Positions 40,409-51,366 of a stretch of DNA of 64,000 bases are shown here, piece after piece. The stretch's first letter is position 1; every line of letters starts with the position of its first letter. Made by a program: the position numbers and the translations under genes. The notes below the pieces were generated by a model. The model had not been told where the DNA came from and searched no databases. It worked only from the letters and a program-made list of their open reading frames with translations. This stretch comes from Pseudomonas mosselii (GTDB taxonomy: Bacteria > Pseudomonadota > Gammaproteobacteria > Pseudomonadales > Pseudomonadaceae): contig NZ_CP081966.1 of NCBI RefSeq assembly GCF_019823065.1, positions 1,891,501 to 1,955,500 of the forward strand, in the 5' to 3' direction.

Positions 40409-41416
40409 ATGATCGCCCGCACACTGGCTTGCCTGCTGTTGAGCGCAGGCCTGTTCGATTCCGCGCAGGCCCGCGACTACCGCTACAGCGACGCGCACCT
40501 GCACTACGTGGACTTTTTCCAGGAGACCGAGGGCATGCCGGCGTTGCTCAAGGCCATGGACGCGGCCGGTGTGGAGCAGTCGATGATCTCCGGCATTGCG
40601 GTGGCGAAGAAATGGCACGAGGACGAGCCCAAGCGCCCGCGTTATTACGCCGGGGATGACGCAGACGCCTACTGGTACAGCGCCACCGACCTGTATGTCG
40701 CCGCCGCGTTGCAGAAGCTGCCAGCGCAGCAACGCCGTCGCTTTCACCCGTTCCTCACCGGCTTCAATCCGGTGGACAAGAACGCCGTCAATCATATCGA
40801 GCGCATGCTCGACCTCTATCCGGGGTTGTGGCAGGGCATTGGCGAAGTGTTCACCCGCCACGACGACCTCACCGCCCTGACCAGCGGCGACACGCCGCGG
40901 GCCAACAACGAAGCCATGACCCGCATCTATCACCTGGCTGCCGAGCGCGACCTGCCGGTGCTACTGCATTCGAACATCACCTCCAAGCGCGAGCGCAACC
41001 CGCTTTACCTGGCCGAGATCGAAGAACCACTGCGCAACCATCCGCATACTCGCTTCATCTGGGCCCACGCCGGCAGCAGTCTGGAGATCCATCGACATCA
41101 GGAACAGATGGATTTTCTCCTGCCGGTGCTGACGCGGCTGTTGGAGGACTACCCGAACCTGTATGTCGACCTGTCCTGGAGCGTGCTCAAGCCCTACCTG
41201 CTTGATCCGCAGGGTGTGCCGCGCCAGGACTGGGTGGCGCTGGTCGAACGCTTCCCTCAGCGTTTCGTGCTCGGCTCCGACCTGGTAGGGCAGTTCGACA
41301 GCCTGGGTGAACAGATGCACGGTTTCGACCCCTTCCTTGATGCCTTGCCGGCAGCGGTTGCGGAGCAGGTGAGTCGGACGAATTTTGTCAATCTGCTGCC
41401 AAAAGCAGCGAAGTAG
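40409..41416 (+). CDS. Exported amidohydrolase-superfamily protein
   Basis: The product (335 residues from ATG 40409, AGGAGG ribosome site) has a signal peptide MIARTLACLLLSAGLFDS ending AQA, then an amidohydrolase TIM barrel. Candidate metal ligands are His-x-His in DAHLHYVDFF, His in LLHSNITSK, His in IWAHAGSS and Asp in LGSDLVGQ. This is the pattern of the metal-dependent hydrolase/decarboxylase subgroup, and a substrate cannot be named. Export to the periplasm is unusual for the subgroup but seen in related proteins. It is divergent from pirin and followed by a chemoreceptor on the same strand. Confidence 0.85.
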   Translation: MIARTLACLLLSAGLFDSAQARDYRYSDAHLHYVDFFQETEGMPALLKAMDAAGVEQSMISGIAVAKKWHEDEPKRPRYYAGDDADAYWYSATDLYVAAALQKLPAQQRRRFHPFLTGFNPVDKNAVNHIERMLDLYPGLWQGIGEVFTRHDDLTALTSGDTPRANNEAMTRIYHLAAERDLPVLLHSNITSKRERNPLYLAEIEEPLRNHPHTRFIWAHAGSSLEIHRHQEQMDFLLPVLTRLLEDYPNLYVDLSWSVLKPYLLDPQGVPRQDWVALVERFPQRFVLGSDLVGQFDSLGEQMHGFDPFLDALPAAVAEQVSRTNFVNLLPKAAK

Positions 41417-41530
41417 CGCGTTATAGCAGTGGATAGCTTTTTGATATCGCGTTTTCGTCTTACGCAATTTCCAGGCGGCCCGATACCTTCATTAAGCGAC
41501 GGAACAACGCTTTTGGGAGGGATCCTGGAA

Positions 41531-43156
41531 ATGAGCCTGAGACGCTTGAATATCGCCCCGCGCGCGGGCCTGGGCTTCGGCATCATGGCGCTGCTGGTGG
41601 TGGCGCTGGGCGGCTTCGCGCTGCAGCAGATGACCAGCATGCGCCAGCAGTCCGAGCAGGTCGACAACAATTGGCTGCCGAGCGTGATCTCGGTGGGCAG
41701 CATGACCCAGGACATGCTGCGCATCCGCGCCTTGACCCTGCGCCTGCTGGTCAACACCGACCCGGCCGCCCAGCAGCAGAACCGTGCCCGCATCGAAGAA
41801 ATCAAGGGCGGCCTGAGCAAGGCTCAGAACCATTACGATGGGTTGATCGTGCTGCCAGAGGAGCGGACCTTGTTCGACCGCTACCAGGTCCTGGAGCGCC
41901 AGTACATGACCTTGCAGGGGCAGGTGGTGCAGTTGGCCACCGATGGGCATGTTCAGGACGCAGCGGTGCTGGTCAACGGCGAGATGAACCAGCTGGCCGA
42001 CCAGATGACCGCCACGCTCAACGAGCTGATCGAGCTGAACAACCACCAGGCCAACTCCGCCACAGACCTGGCCGAGGCCGTGTACAACGGCGCCAAGGTC
42101 TGGGTCGGCGTGCTGCTGGTGATCGCCCTGAGCCTCACCGTGGTGCTCGCCCTGGCCCTGACCCGCAGCATCGTGCGACCGCTCGGGCAGTCGCTGAAGG
42201 TGGCCGAGACGGTCGCCACGGGCGACCTCACGCCGCAGATCACCGTGCAGGGCGACGATGAGCCGGCGCGCCTGCTGGCGGCGCTCAAGAGCATGCAGCA
42301 GAGCCTGCGCGAGACCATCGGGCGGATTTCCGATTCAGCCAGCCAGCTGGCCTCGGCGTCCGAAGAGCTGAGCGCGGTCACCGAAGACGCCACCCGCGGC
42401 CTGCAGCAGCAGAGCATGGAGATCGAGCAGGCCGCGACCGCGGTGAACCAGATGACGGCGGCGGTGGAGGAGGTGGCGAGCAATGCGGTGGCCACCTCGG
42501 AGGCTTCCCGCGAGTCCGACCAGATCGCCCGCCGTGGGCGCGAGCAGGTGCAGGCCACGGTCACTGCCATCGAGGCGCTGGCCAATGGCGTGGCGGGCAA
42601 CGCCGAAGAGGTGGGGCAACTGGCCCAGCAGGTGCACGACATCAGCAAGGTGCTGGATGTGATCGGCTCGATCGCCGAGCAGACCAACCTGCTGGCGCTA
42701 AACGCTGCTATCGAGGCGGCGCGGGCCGGCGAGGCCGGGCGTGGGTTCGCCGTGGTCGCTGACGAGGTGCGGGCGCTGGCCCACCGCACGCAGACCTCGA
42801 CTCAGGAGATCGAGCAGATGATCGTGGCTATTCGCAGCGGCGCCGAGCGGGCCGTGCAGGGCATGCAGCACAGCGACGCCCAGGCCCGTTCGACCTTGGA
42901 CGGCGCCCATGCCGCCGGCCAGGCGCTGGAAGCGATCGCAGCGGCCATCGGCCAGATCAACGAGCGCAACCTGGTGATCGCCAGTGCCTCGGAGCAGCAG
43001 GCCCAGGTGGCGCGGGAGGTGGACCGCAACCTGACCACCATTCGCGACCTGGCGCACCAGTCCTCGGCCGGGGCCGAAGAAACGTCCGCCGCGAGCCAGG
43101 CGCTGTCGCGGCTGGCGGTGGACCTGAACACCCTGGTACAGCGGTTTTCGGTATAA
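41531..43156 (+). CDS. Methyl-accepting chemotaxis protein
   Basis: The product (541 residues from ATG 41531, GGAGGG ribosome site) has TM1 at about 13-35, a periplasmic four-helix-bundle type ligand region of about 150 residues, TM2 at about 190-212, a HAMP domain, and the cytoplasmic signalling domain with the invariant tip [20 protein letters not shown], followed by [15 protein letters not shown]. The ligand is unknown; four-helix-bundle sensors commonly detect organic acids or amino acids. No CheBR-docking pentapeptide is seen at the C-terminus (ends VQRFSV). An MCP gene next to fabB is the arrangement I recall from P. aeruginosa. The in-frame extension to 41429 lacks a ribosome site. Confidence 0.94.
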   Translation: MSLRRLNIAPRAGLGFGIMALLVVALGGFALQQMTSMRQQSEQVDNNWLPSVISVGSMTQDMLRIRALTLRLLVNTDPAAQQQNRARIEEIKGGLSKAQNHYDGLIVLPEERTLFDRYQVLERQYMTLQGQVVQLATDGHVQDAAVLVNGEMNQLADQMTATLNELIELNNHQANSATDLAEAVYNGAKVWVGVLLVIALSLTVVLALALTRSIVRPLGQSLKVAETVATGDLTPQITVQGDDEPARLLAALKSMQQSLRETIGRISDSASQLASASEELSAVTEDATRGLQQQSMEIEQAATAVNQMTAAVEEVASNAVATSEASRESDQIARRGREQVQATVTAIEALANGVAGNAEEVGQLAQQVHDISKVLDVIGSIAEQTNLLALNAAIEAARAGEAGRGFAVVADEVRALAHRTQTSTQEIEQMIVAIRSGAERAVQGMQHSDAQARSTLDGAHAAGQALEAIAAAIGQINERNLVIASASEQQAQVAREVDRNLTTIRDLAHQSSAGAEETSAASQALSRLAVDLNTLVQRFSV

Positions 43157-43178
43157 GGGCCATCGCGGGGCACAAAAA

Positions 43179-43204
43179 AACGCCCGGACTTTGGTCCGGG
43201 CGTT
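43179..43204. terminator. Bidirectional terminator between the chemoreceptor gene and fabB
   Basis: AACGCCCGGAC and GTCCGGGCGTT form a perfect 11-bp stem with a TTTG loop, preceded by seven A's, which serve as the U-run for fabB on the minus strand. Confidence 0.9.
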
Positions 43205-43225
43205 CTCGTTCAGCGGATCAGCCGA

Positions 43226-44446
43226 TCACTTGCCAGTCCAGCGCTTGAGCACCAGGGTGGCGTTGGTGCCGCCGAAGCCGAAGCTGTTGCTCATGACCGT
43301 GTCGATCTTGGCGTTCTCTTCGGTCTTGCGCAGCACCGGCAGGTCGGCGACTTCCGGGTCCAGCTCGTCGATGTTGGCGGAGCCGGCGATGAAGTTGTTC
43401 TCCATCATCAGCAGGCAGTAGATCGCCTCGTGCACGCCCGCGGCGCCCAGCGAGTGGCCCGACAGGCTCTTGGTCGAGCTGATCTTCGGTGCCTTGTCGC
43501 CGAACACTTCACGCACGCCCTTCATCTCGGCGACGTCGCCGACCGGGGTGGAGGTGCCGTGGGTGTTCAGGTAGTCGATCGGGGTGTCGACGGTGGACAG
43601 CGCCTGCTGCATGCAGCGGATCGCGCCTTCGCCGCTCGGGGCGACCATGTCGTAGCCGTCGGAAGTCGCGCCGTAGCCGACGATCTCGGCATAGATCTTG
43701 GCGCCACGGGCCAGGGCATGTTCCAGTTCCTCGACCACCACCATGCCACCGCCGCCGGCGATGACGAAGCCGTCACGGTCGGCGTCGTAGGCGCGCGAGG
43801 CCAGTTCCGGGGTTTCGTTGCGCTTGGTCGACAGGGCGCCCATGGCGTCGAACAGGAACGACTGGCTCCAGTGCTCTTCTTCACCGCCACCGGCGAAGAC
43901 GATGTCCTGCTTGCCCCACTGGATCTGCTCCAGGGCGGTGCCGATGCAGTGTGCGGAAGTGGCGCAGGCCGACGAGATCGAGTAGTTGATGCCCTTGATC
44001 TTGAACGGGGTGGCCAGGCACGCCGACACGGTGCTGCCCATGGTGCGGGTGACACGGTAGGGGCCGACGCGCTTGACGCCTTTTTCGCGCAGGGTGTCCA
44101 GGGCTTCCATCTGGTTCAGGGTGGAAGCACCGCCGGAGCCGGCAACCAGGCCGGTGCGCGGGTTGGAAACCTGCTCTTCGGTCAGGCCGGCGTCCTTGAT
44201 CGCGTCCTGCATGGCGAGGTACGCATAGGCGGCGGCGTGGCCGACGAAGCGATAGACCTTGCGGTCGATCAGCTCTTCGAGGTTGAGGTCGATGGAACCG
44301 GAAACCTGGCTACGCAGCCCCATTTCCTTGTATTCCGGGTTGTAACGGATACCCGGACGGCTGTTGCGCAGGTTTTCGGTGACGGTAGCTTTGTCATTGC
44401 CCAGGCACGATACGATGCCCAGACCAGTGATCACGACGCGGCGCAT
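43226..44446 (-). CDS. fabB: 3-oxoacyl-[acyl-carrier-protein] synthase I
   Basis: FabB elongates acyl-ACP and is required for unsaturated fatty acid synthesis. The 406-residue product has the nucleophile Cys in [17 protein letters not shown] and the two catalytic His residues in [12 protein letters not shown] and [15 protein letters not shown]. It starts 11 bases after fabA with AGGGTTATT before the ATG, in the classical fabAB operon of Pseudomonas. Length equals that of E. coli FabB. Confidence 0.98.
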   Translation of the reverse strand: MRRVVITGLGIVSCLGNDKATVTENLRNSRPGIRYNPEYKEMGLRSQVSGSIDLNLEELIDRKVYRFVGHAAAYAYLAMQDAIKDAGLTEEQVSNPRTGLVAGSGGASTLNQMEALDTLREKGVKRVGPYRVTRTMGSTVSACLATPFKIKGINYSISSACATSAHCIGTALEQIQWGKQDIVFAGGGEEEHWSQSFLFDAMGALSTKRNETPELASRAYDADRDGFVIAGGGGMVVVEELEHALARGAKIYAEIVGYGATSDGYDMVAPSGEGAIRCMQQALSTVDTPIDYLNTHGTSTPVGDVAEMKGVREVFGDKAPKISSTKSLSGHSLGAAGVHEAIYCLLMMENNFIAGSANIDELDPEVADLPVLRKTEENAKIDTVMSNSFGFGGTNATLVLKRWTGK

Positions 44447-44457
44447 GCGAATAACCC

Positions 44458-44973
44458 TTAGAAATTGTCAGTGGAGGTGAACACGCCGACCCGCAGGCCT
44501 TCGGCGGTGTAGATCTCGCGACCGTCGACGCTGACCGAGCCATCGGCGATGGCCATGTTCAGCTTGCCCTTCAGGACGCGCTTGATATGAATGTTGTAGG
44601 TGACTTTCTTGGCTTCCGGCAGGACCTGGCCAAAGAATTTCACTTCGCCCGAACCCAGGGCGCGGCCACGGCCCGGCAGGCCCTGCCAGCCGAGGAAGAA
44701 ACCGACCAGCTGCCACATGGCGTCCAAGCCCAGGCAGCCCGGCATCACCGGATCGCCTTCGAAGTGGCAGGCGAAGAACCACAGGTCCGGATTGATATCC
44801 AGCTCGGCGACCAATTCACCTTTGCCGAACTTGCCGCCTTCCTCGCTGATATGGGTGATGCGATCGACCATCAGCATGTTCGGGGCGGGCAGTTGCGCAT
44901 TACCGGGGCCGAACAGCTCACCGCGACTGCAGCGCAGCAGGTCTTCCCGAGTAAAGGCGTGTTGTTTGGTCAT
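44458..44973 (-). CDS. fabA: 3-hydroxydecanoyl-ACP dehydratase/isomerase
   Basis: FabA dehydrates 3-hydroxydecanoyl-ACP and isomerises the product to cis-3-decenoyl-ACP, the branch point to unsaturated fatty acids. The 171-residue product carries His70 in [19 protein letters not shown] and Asp84, the catalytic pair at the same positions as in E. coli. The ribosome site GAGGAGC is strong. In P. aeruginosa fabAB is controlled by DesT; I could not identify a convincing DesT operator in the 206-base gap upstream. Confidence 0.98.
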   Translation of the reverse strand: MTKQHAFTREDLLRCSRGELFGPGNAQLPAPNMLMVDRITHISEEGGKFGKGELVAELDINPDLWFFACHFEGDPVMPGCLGLDAMWQLVGFFLGWQGLPGRGRALGSGEVKFFGQVLPEAKKVTYNIHIKRVLKGKLNMAIADGSVSVDGREIYTAEGLRVGVFTSTDNF

Positions 44974-45179
44974 GCGAGCTCCTCAATAACCCCCTGCGGC
45001 AGGGGATGAATCTTCCCGGCCGGCCCGAAGCGCTTGGCATTCGAGGCGGCAGCCTACAGGTAGACTATTGCGTTGTGGTGAAAGTCACAGCGCACCTGGC
45101 AAAAGAAGTACAGGTGTGCACTGAAATGTTATTTTCCGGCCCTGCGGCGGTCCTGTCCAGTCCTTAAGACTGCCGCACT

Positions 45180-47105
45180 TTAGCATTTATCGCCAGTCGC
45201 GGCTGTCCGACCCGGCAACCAGCGTTGCAGGATGCGTTGCAGATCGGTGCGTTTGAACGGCTTGCTCAGGTAATCGTTCATTCCGGCGGCCAGGCAGCGT
45301 TCGCGGTCGCCCTGCAACGCGCTGGCGGTCAGGGCGATGATCGGCAGGCCCGCGCTGCCCGGCAGCTGGCGGATGCGCCGGGTGGCCTCGTAGCCGTCGA
45401 CATGCGGCAGGCGGCAATCCATCAGCACGGCGGCAAAGCGTTGCTGGCCGACCAGGTCGACGGCCTGGGCGCCGTCCATCGCCAGGCTCACCTCGAAACC
45501 GAGGCTGCGCAGCATCGCCTCGATGACGCTCTGGTTGACCGGGTTGTCCTCCACCAGCAGCACTCGCCCGCCGCCTTTGCCTGTCGCGCTGTCCTGGGGC
45601 GCAACGGGCAGGGTGGCGGGGGTGCTGGCCAGGGCCAGTGGCATTTCCAGGGTGAAGGTCGAGCCCAGCCCCTCGCGGCTCTCGCCGCGCAGCTGGCCGC
45701 CCATGCGCTCGGCCAGGGTGCGGGCGATCGACAGGCCCAGCCCGGTGCCGCCATAGCGCCGGGAGATGGTGTTGTCGGCTTGCTGGAAGGCCACGAACAT
45801 CATCTCCAGGCGGTTGCTGTCGATGCCGATGCCGGTGTCGCGCACGGTGCAGGTCAGCCAGATCAACTGGCGATCGAGCACCTGCCAGCGGGCCTCGATG
45901 GCCACCTCGCCGCGCTCGGTGAACTTCAGTGCGTTACCCACCAGGTTCAGCAGGATCTGGCGAATGCGCGTCGGATCGCCCACCACCTGCAGCGAGTTCA
46001 TGCCCGGCTGCAGTTGCAGGCGCAGGTCCAGGTTGCGCTGCTGGGCGCTGTGCTGGAACGACTGCACGCTGCTGGTGATCAGCTCGCCGAGGTTGAAGTC
46101 GATATGTTCCAGCTCCAGGGTGGTGCGCTCGATCCGCGAGAAGTCGAGGATATCGTTGATCACCTTGAGCAGGTGGCCGGTGGATTCGCTGGCCACGGCG
46201 GTGTAGTCGGCCTGTTCGCCGGTCAGCTCGGTCGTCTCGAGCAACTGCAGCATGCCCAGCACGCCGTTCATGGGGGTGCGCAACTCGTGGCTCATCATCG
46301 CCAGGAAGTCCGACTTGGCGCGGTTGGCCTGCTCGGCTTCTTCGCGGGCCTGGATCAGCTGGCCCATGGCCTGTTGCTGTTCGTGGGCGGCCTGGTCAAG
46401 GGCGCTGGCCAGGTTGTTGATGTGCCGGGCCAGGTGGCCCAGCTCACTGTCGTCGACCACCGGCAAAGGCGCGTTGAAGTCGCCTTGCTGGATCGCCCGG
46501 ACCGCGTGGCCCATGTCGCTGATCGGCTTGGACAGGCTGGTGGCCAGGCGCCGCGCCAGCAGGAAGGTGAACAGCAGGGCGAACAGGGCGAGGATCGCAG
46601 CCTTGATCACGATCTCCTGCTGGCGCTGGCTGAAGGCGTCGTCGGACATGCCGACGATCACCCGGCCGAGATAGTCGTCGCCGATGTTCGGCGCTGGCGC
46701 CTTGCCCTGCAGGAAGTCATTGTCCAGGCGGATCTGCTGCAGGCGGATCGGCGCCTGGAACACCTCGACACGCTGGGCGCGGCTTTGGCTTTCGTTGGGT
46801 TGCTCGACGTACACCAGGATATGGTTGCGGCTGTCCTGCACCTCGAGGAAACGCACGTGGGGAATGCTCAGGGTGGCGCGCATCAGGCTCTCGAGGACTT
46901 CGTTGTTGCCCGAGATCACCCCGTACTCCGAGGCCGGCGCCAACTGGTTGGCGATCAGTTGCCCGGTGTGGTTGAGTTCCTGGCGCAGGTCCTGGATCCG
47001 CACGAAGGTGAAGAAGCTGATCAGCAGCAGGGTCAGCAACAGGGCGGGGCCCAGGCTGATGATCTGGGTACGGGTATGGATGTCCCAGCTCAGGCGCTTG
47101 CTCAT
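45180..47105 (-). CDS. Hybrid sensor histidine kinase/response regulator
   Basis: The product (641 residues from ATG 47105, AAGGAG ribosome site) has TM1 at about 16-36, a periplasmic sensor of about 130 residues, TM2 at about 166-184, HAMP (185-238), HisKA with His273 in [11 protein letters not shown], an HATPase domain ([22 protein letters not shown]) and a receiver with Asp563 in [13 protein letters not shown]. There is no HPt domain, so phosphate must pass to a separate HPt protein. Position beside fabA matches P. aeruginosa PA1611, a kinase reported to act through HptB and to interact with RetS; orthology is inferred from position and architecture. Its ATG overlaps the stop of the upstream binding-protein gene. 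Confidence 0.92.
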   Translation of the reverse strand: MSKRLSWDIHTRTQIISLGPALLLTLLLISFFTFVRIQDLRQELNHTGQLIANQLAPASEYGVISGNNEVLESLMRATLSIPHVRFLEVQDSRNHILVYVEQPNESQSRAQRVEVFQAPIRLQQIRLDNDFLQGKAPAPNIGDDYLGRVIVGMSDDAFSQRQQEIVIKAAILALFALLFTFLLARRLATSLSKPISDMGHAVRAIQQGDFNAPLPVVDDSELGHLARHINNLASALDQAAHEQQQAMGQLIQAREEAEQANRAKSDFLAMMSHELRTPMNGVLGMLQLLETTELTGEQADYTAVASESTGHLLKVINDILDFSRIERTTLELEHIDFNLGELITSSVQSFQHSAQQRNLDLRLQLQPGMNSLQVVGDPTRIRQILLNLVGNALKFTERGEVAIEARWQVLDRQLIWLTCTVRDTGIGIDSNRLEMMFVAFQQADNTISRRYGGTGLGLSIARTLAERMGGQLRGESREGLGSTFTLEMPLALASTPATLPVAPQDSATGKGGGRVLLVEDNPVNQSVIEAMLRSLGFEVSLAMDGAQAVDLVGQQRFAAVLMDCRLPHVDGYEATRRIRQLPGSAGLPIIALTASALQGDRERCLAAGMNDYLSKPFKRTDLQRILQRWLPGRTAATGDKC

Positions 47106-47992
47106 GGGGTGGGGGCTCCTTCGGCGAGGGCCAGGGCGGCGGCGACCGGGTCGATCGCCTCCAGGCCAAGGGCGCGAGCTACCTGCTGGTTGCCGCTGAC
47201 ACCGAAGTGCGCGGGGTAGAGGCTGCGCGGCCAGCGGCCTGGAGGCAGGTCGAGCAGTTGCCCGAGCACCGCCAGCCAGTCGTCCTGGTCGCTGTAGGTG
47301 CTGGCCAGGGCGCCGGCACGGACGAAGCCGACGTTCGGCCCGATCAGCGCCATCTGTCGGCCATAGCTGCTGAGCAGCACGTTCTTGGCCGACTTGGAGT
47401 TGTACAGGTCGGGATCGTCCAGGCCGAGCAGCACGTCGCTGTTGCCCAGCAGGGCCTGCAGGGGACGGCTGTCGCGCAGGTCGGGCCAGTCCTGGGCGAC
47501 GATTTCCAGGCCCAATGAACTGGCGGCCTGGCGCAGCTCGTCGAGCAAGAAACGGCTGTGTTCGCCGTACAGCACGCCGATGCGCCGTGCCTGCGGCAAC
47601 AGGTATCGGGTCAGGCGCAGTTGCCGGGCCAGGGGCGGGTCGCTCCAGAGCAGGGTCAGGTAGGCGGGGCGCGAGGCGCCCAGGCGCTGTTCGGCCTGGA
47701 CCCGACTGACCCGCAGCGCCAGCGCTGCCGGTCCTACGGCCTCGCCCAGGCGCCATTCAAGGGCTGGGGTGTCGAGCAGAATCAGCCGGGTGTCTGCCTT
47801 GAGCTTGCCCGGGCTCGGCAGTTGCTCGACAGTCTGGAACCGTACCTGGTCGTTGGGGCGACGTTTTTCCAGGGCCGTGACGAAGCTGCGAATGCCGGGC
47901 TGGTCCTCGGCGCCCACCAGCAGGATTTCGCTGGCGGACAGCGATCCCAGGGGCCATAGGCACAGCAGCAACAGGCGCAGCAGACGGACCAT
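47102..47992 (-). CDS. Periplasmic substrate-binding-like protein without a transporter
   Basis: The product (296 residues from ATG 47992) has a signal peptide [20 protein letters not shown] and a two-lobed binding-protein fold of the ABC_sub_bind type, with [34 protein letters not shown] and the C-terminal [20 protein letters not shown]. No permease or ATPase gene is near. Its start overlaps the TonB-receptor stop by one base and its stop overlaps the kinase start by four, so all three are translated as a unit. A role as periplasmic ligand sensor for the kinase is the most economical inference. The family name is from recalled motif shape and should be checked by profile search. Confidence 0.75.
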   Translation of the reverse strand: MVRLLRLLLLCLWPLGSLSASEILLVGAEDQPGIRSFVTALEKRRPNDQVRFQTVEQLPSPGKLKADTRLILLDTPALEWRLGEAVGPAALALRVSRVQAEQRLGASRPAYLTLLWSDPPLARQLRLTRYLLPQARRIGVLYGEHSRFLLDELRQAASSLGLEIVAQDWPDLRDSRPLQALLGNSDVLLGLDDPDLYNSKSAKNVLLSSYGRQMALIGPNVGFVRAGALASTYSDQDDWLAVLGQLLDLPPGRWPRSLYPAHFGVSGNQQVARALGLEAIDPVAAALALAEGAPTP

Positions 47993-50139
47993 CAGAATTC
48001 CAGCTCCGCGCTGACGCTCAGGCGGTGGCGGCTGTCGTAGCGGTTCTGCTCCAGGGTGACCGGTTCGTCGTCCAGGCGCTGCTGCCACAGCGCGGCCAGC
48101 TCCAGGTTGCTGCCGTGCACCTTGAAACGCTTGGCCAGGCGCAGGTCGACCCGTTCGTAACGGTAACCATTGAGGGCGTCGTCACCGTAGTAGAAAAGGG
48201 CGCTGGACCAGCCTTCGCCCCAGTCGCGCAGCCAGCCGGCCGAACCGCTGTTGCGTGCGCTCAGGCGCCGGTCGTTGGGGTTGCTGGCCCAGGCGTCGAC
48301 GTAGGCGTAGGTCAGGCGCAGGCGATCGCGCTGGGTGGCGCGCCAGTCGAACTGCGCCTCGCTGCCGCTGAAGCGCGCCTTGTTGGCGTTGCTGGCGATG
48401 TACTGGTTGTTCCTCAACGGCTCACTGATCATCCCGGTGATCTCGTCATAGAACAGTTTCACGTCCATGCTCAGGTCGATGTCGGTGAAATAGCCGTTGT
48501 AGCCGAGCTCACGCGAGCGCATGCGTTCCTGGTCGAGGTTGCCCGGGCCGCGGGTCTTGACGAAATATTCGCCGTTCTGCAGGCCGTAGCGGTTGGGCGT
48601 GAGGTTCTTGACCGTGTAGCTCCAGTTGACGTTGTTCTCGAACATGTCCGGCGAGCGGATCGCCTCGGAATATACGGCGCGCAGGCCGTGGCGCGGGGTG
48701 ATCAGGTAGTTCACCGCCACCCGTGGCGTGAGCGAGTTGCCAGACAGTTGCGAGTGCTCGTGCATCGCCCCGCCCTGGACGATCCAGTGTTCGTCGATGC
48801 GCCACTCGAGCTGGCCGAACAGGCGCCAGGTCTGGTCATCGATGCTGCCGTTGAAGTAGGTCTGCGAGTCGGCCTTGTCGTAGCGGTAGTTCATGCCGGT
48901 GACCAGGCGCAGGCTGTCGGTCAGGCTCAGGGTGTCCTGGATTTCCAGGTCGTAGCGGGTCTCGCGGGTGCTCTGGTCGACGTCGCCGCAGATCGTGTTG
49001 CGGCCACCGTTGACCCACTGGTTCTGTACCTGGCTCATCAGCGAGCCGAGCTCAGGGTTGGTGGTGCTGGGCAGGTTGCCGGTAAACAGGTTGCGCGCGA
49101 CCTTCTCGGCGAAGTTCGGGTCGAGCTGCCACAGGCGGGTCAACTCCGGGCTGAAGGCGATTGCCGCGTCGCAGGCACGCCATACCTGCTGGCGGTCGAA
49201 GTGCTGGGCCGAGCCCTGCACATACAGGCTGTGTTCGGGGTTCAGGTCGATGTTCCAGCGCACCGAACCTGCGTAGTCCTTGGCGTTGACATCGGCATTG
49301 TCGCCGGCCCGGTAGTTGCCGAACACCGGCTGGTAGGTATAGGGCCGCTGGTTGCTGCCCTCCTTGGCCGCCAGTTGCCATTCCAGGGTCTGGTTCGGCG
49401 CCAGGGTGTGGCTGGCGTTGAGGTTGACGCGGTTGAGCCGGCGGCTGTCGCGGTAGTCGCGGCCGAACTGGTCGTGGTCGAAGCCATCGTCCTGCTGGCC
49501 GGAGAGCGACAGGCGCAGGTCGCCGCTGTCCCAGCCAAAGCCCTGGCTCGCGTAGTAATCGTTGATGCCATCCTGGCCGCGGCTCAGCTTGACCCGGGTG
49601 CCATGGCTGTCGGCCGGGTTGCGGGTGAGGATGTTGACCACCGCCATCAGCGCGTTGGCACCGTAGCTGACGGTGTTGGGACCGCGGAACACCTCGATGC
49701 GCTCGATATCCTCGATCGCCACCGGGATATCGCTCCAGTCCACCGTGGCCAGGCCCGCGCGGTATACCGAGCGGCCATCGATCAGCACCTGCATGCGCCG
49801 GGCATCGCTGACATTGCTGCCATGGTAGTTCACCGTCGACTGATTGCCGGCGCCGTAGCCGATCATCATCCCCGGCACCAGGCGCAGCAATTCGGGAATA
49901 TCGCGGGCGCCGCTGGCGCGGATCAGCTCGCTGTCCAGCACGGTCATGCTGCCAGGCACCGCCGCCGGGGATTGTTTCAGGCGCGTGGCGGTCAGAACCT
50001 GCGGCAGGTCCTGGTTGTCGATGAACAGGTCGTCTGCCAAGGCCGGCCCGCCCAGCAGGGCGGTCAGCAACAGCAGGCGAGGATACGGGGGCGTGCCAGG
50101 GAACACGAAACGGCCTTGTTTCAGAAATGAATCAGGCAT
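47992..50139 (-). CDS. TonB-dependent outer-membrane receptor
   Basis: The 715-residue product has a signal peptide (cleavage near ALA-DD at about residue 36), a plug domain with VTVLDSELI-like entry (here MTVLDSELIRASGARDIPEL), VNYHGSNVSDARRMQVLIDG, IERIEVFRGPNTVSYGANAL and VVNILTRNPAD, then a beta-barrel ending in the terminal Phe of SVSAELEF. It lacks the N-terminal signalling extension used with sigma/anti-sigma pairs. The substrate is unknown: no siderophore, heme or cobalamin genes are near. It is the first gene of the operon with the binding-like protein and the hybrid kinase. Confidence 0.92.
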   Translation of the reverse strand: MPDSFLKQGRFVFPGTPPYPRLLLLTALLGGPALADDLFIDNQDLPQVLTATRLKQSPAAVPGSMTVLDSELIRASGARDIPELLRLVPGMMIGYGAGNQSTVNYHGSNVSDARRMQVLIDGRSVYRAGLATVDWSDIPVAIEDIERIEVFRGPNTVSYGANALMAVVNILTRNPADSHGTRVKLSRGQDGINDYYASQGFGWDSGDLRLSLSGQQDDGFDHDQFGRDYRDSRRLNRVNLNASHTLAPNQTLEWQLAAKEGSNQRPYTYQPVFGNYRAGDNADVNAKDYAGSVRWNIDLNPEHSLYVQGSAQHFDRQQVWRACDAAIAFSPELTRLWQLDPNFAEKVARNLFTGNLPSTTNPELGSLMSQVQNQWVNGGRNTICGDVDQSTRETRYDLEIQDTLSLTDSLRLVTGMNYRYDKADSQTYFNGSIDDQTWRLFGQLEWRIDEHWIVQGGAMHEHSQLSGNSLTPRVAVNYLITPRHGLRAVYSEAIRSPDMFENNVNWSYTVKNLTPNRYGLQNGEYFVKTRGPGNLDQERMRSRELGYNGYFTDIDLSMDVKLFYDEITGMISEPLRNNQYIASNANKARFSGSEAQFDWRATQRDRLRLTYAYVDAWASNPNDRRLSARNSGSAGWLRDWGEGWSSALFYYGDDALNGYRYERVDLRLAKRFKVHGSNLELAALWQQRLDDEPVTLEQNRYDSRHRLSVSAELEF

Positions 50140-50284
50140 GTTAACCGACCCTACGGCTTTTGCCAGTGATCGGCGGATGGCCTATTGCCGCATCGCCCCC
50201 CTGAACTTTCTCTATTGTGTTCGGGTGCGTGGGCGTGGGCTGGCCCCACGATGCATACGCACTGGTTCTGTCGCATCGGCACCG

Positions 50285-50290
50285 TATAAT
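50285..50290 (+). promoter_or_regulatory. -10 element of gpsA
   Basis: A perfect TATAAT lies 41 bases before the gpsA ATG. A weak -35 (CTGGTT, 50262-50267) sits 17 bases upstream. The 191-base gap also has to contain the divergent promoter of the TonB-receptor operon, which I could not identify with confidence. Confidence 0.45.
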
Positions 50291-50330
50291 GCCCGGGTCG
50301 CCACTTACTTTATTGGTTAACGGATTGGAT

Positions 50331-51356
50331 ATGACTGAACAGCAACCTGTTGCGGTTCTTGGAGGCGGCAGCTTCGGCACCGCCGTGGCGAATCTCCTGG
50401 CCGAGAATGGCCATCCGGTGCGGCAGTGGATGCGCGACCCGGCGCAGGCCGAGGCGATGCGCGTCGATCGCGAGAACCCGCGCTACCTCAAGGGCATCCG
50501 CCTGCATGACGGCGTCGAGCCGGTCAACGACCTGCTTGCCACCTTGCAGGGCAGCGCGTTGATCTTCGTCGCCTTGCCGTCGAGTGCCTTGCGCAGCGTG
50601 CTTGCTCCCCACGCCGAGCTGCTGCGTGGCAAGGGGCTGGTCAGCCTGACCAAGGGCATCGAGGCGCACACCTTCAAGCTGATGAGCCAGATCCTCGAAG
50701 AGATCGCCCCCCAGGCGCGCATCGGCGTGCTGTCGGGCCCCAACCTGGCCCGCGAGATCGCCGAGCATGCGCTGACCGCCACCGTGGTCGCCAGCGAGGA
50801 CGAGGCGTTGTGCCAGCAGGTGCAGGCCGTGCTGCATGGCCGTACCTTCCGCGTCTACGCCAGTGCCGACCGCTTCGGCGTCGAGCTGGGCGGCGCGCTG
50901 AAGAACGTCTACGCCATTATCGCCGGCATGGCCGTGGCCCTGGGGATGGGCGAGAACACCAAGAGCATGCTGATCACCCGCGCCCTGGCCGAGATGACCC
51001 GCTTCGCCGTGAGCCAGGGCGCCAATCCCATGACCTTCCTGGGGTTGGCTGGGGTCGGCGACCTGATCGTCACCTGCTCGTCGCCCAAGAGCCGCAACTA
51101 CCAGGTCGGCCATGCCCTTGGCCAGGGCCTGAGCCTGGAACAGGCGGTCAGCCGTCTGGGCGAGGTGGCCGAGGGCGTCAACACGCTCAAGGTGCTCAAG
51201 GCCAAATCCCAGGAAGTGGGTGTGTACATGCCGCTGGTGGCGGGCCTGCACGCGATCCTGTTCGAAGGGCGCACGCTCAACCAGGTGATCGAGCACCTGA
51301 TGCGCGCTGAGCCCAAGACCGATGTCGATTTCATTTCCACCAGCGGTTTCAATTGA
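50331..51356 (+). CDS. gpsA: Glycerol-3-phosphate dehydrogenase [NAD(P)+]
   Basis: GpsA reduces dihydroxyacetone phosphate to sn-glycerol 3-phosphate for phospholipid synthesis. The product (341 residues from ATG 50331) has the nucleotide fold [39 protein letters not shown], and the catalytic Lys in [17 protein letters not shown]. The ATG fits the -10 box at 50285; the in-frame extension to 50217 lies upstream of the promoter. Ten bases separate it from the DUF4389 gene. Confidence 0.97.
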   Translation: MTEQQPVAVLGGGSFGTAVANLLAENGHPVRQWMRDPAQAEAMRVDRENPRYLKGIRLHDGVEPVNDLLATLQGSALIFVALPSSALRSVLAPHAELLRGKGLVSLTKGIEAHTFKLMSQILEEIAPQARIGVLSGPNLAREIAEHALTATVVASEDEALCQQVQAVLHGRTFRVYASADRFGVELGGALKNVYAIIAGMAVALGMGENTKSMLITRALAEMTRFAVSQGANPMTFLGLAGVGDLIVTCSSPKSRNYQVGHALGQGLSLEQAVSRLGEVAEGVNTLKVLKAKSQEVGVYMPLVAGLHAILFEGRTLNQVIEHLMRAEPKTDVDFISTSGFN

Positions 51357-51366
51357 GGGAGCGACC

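Noticed and set aside
44974-45179. DesT operator and sigma-70 promoter before fabA
   Set aside because: Only a weak TAGTCT-like -10 and no convincing inverted repeat of the DesT type could be found by eye.
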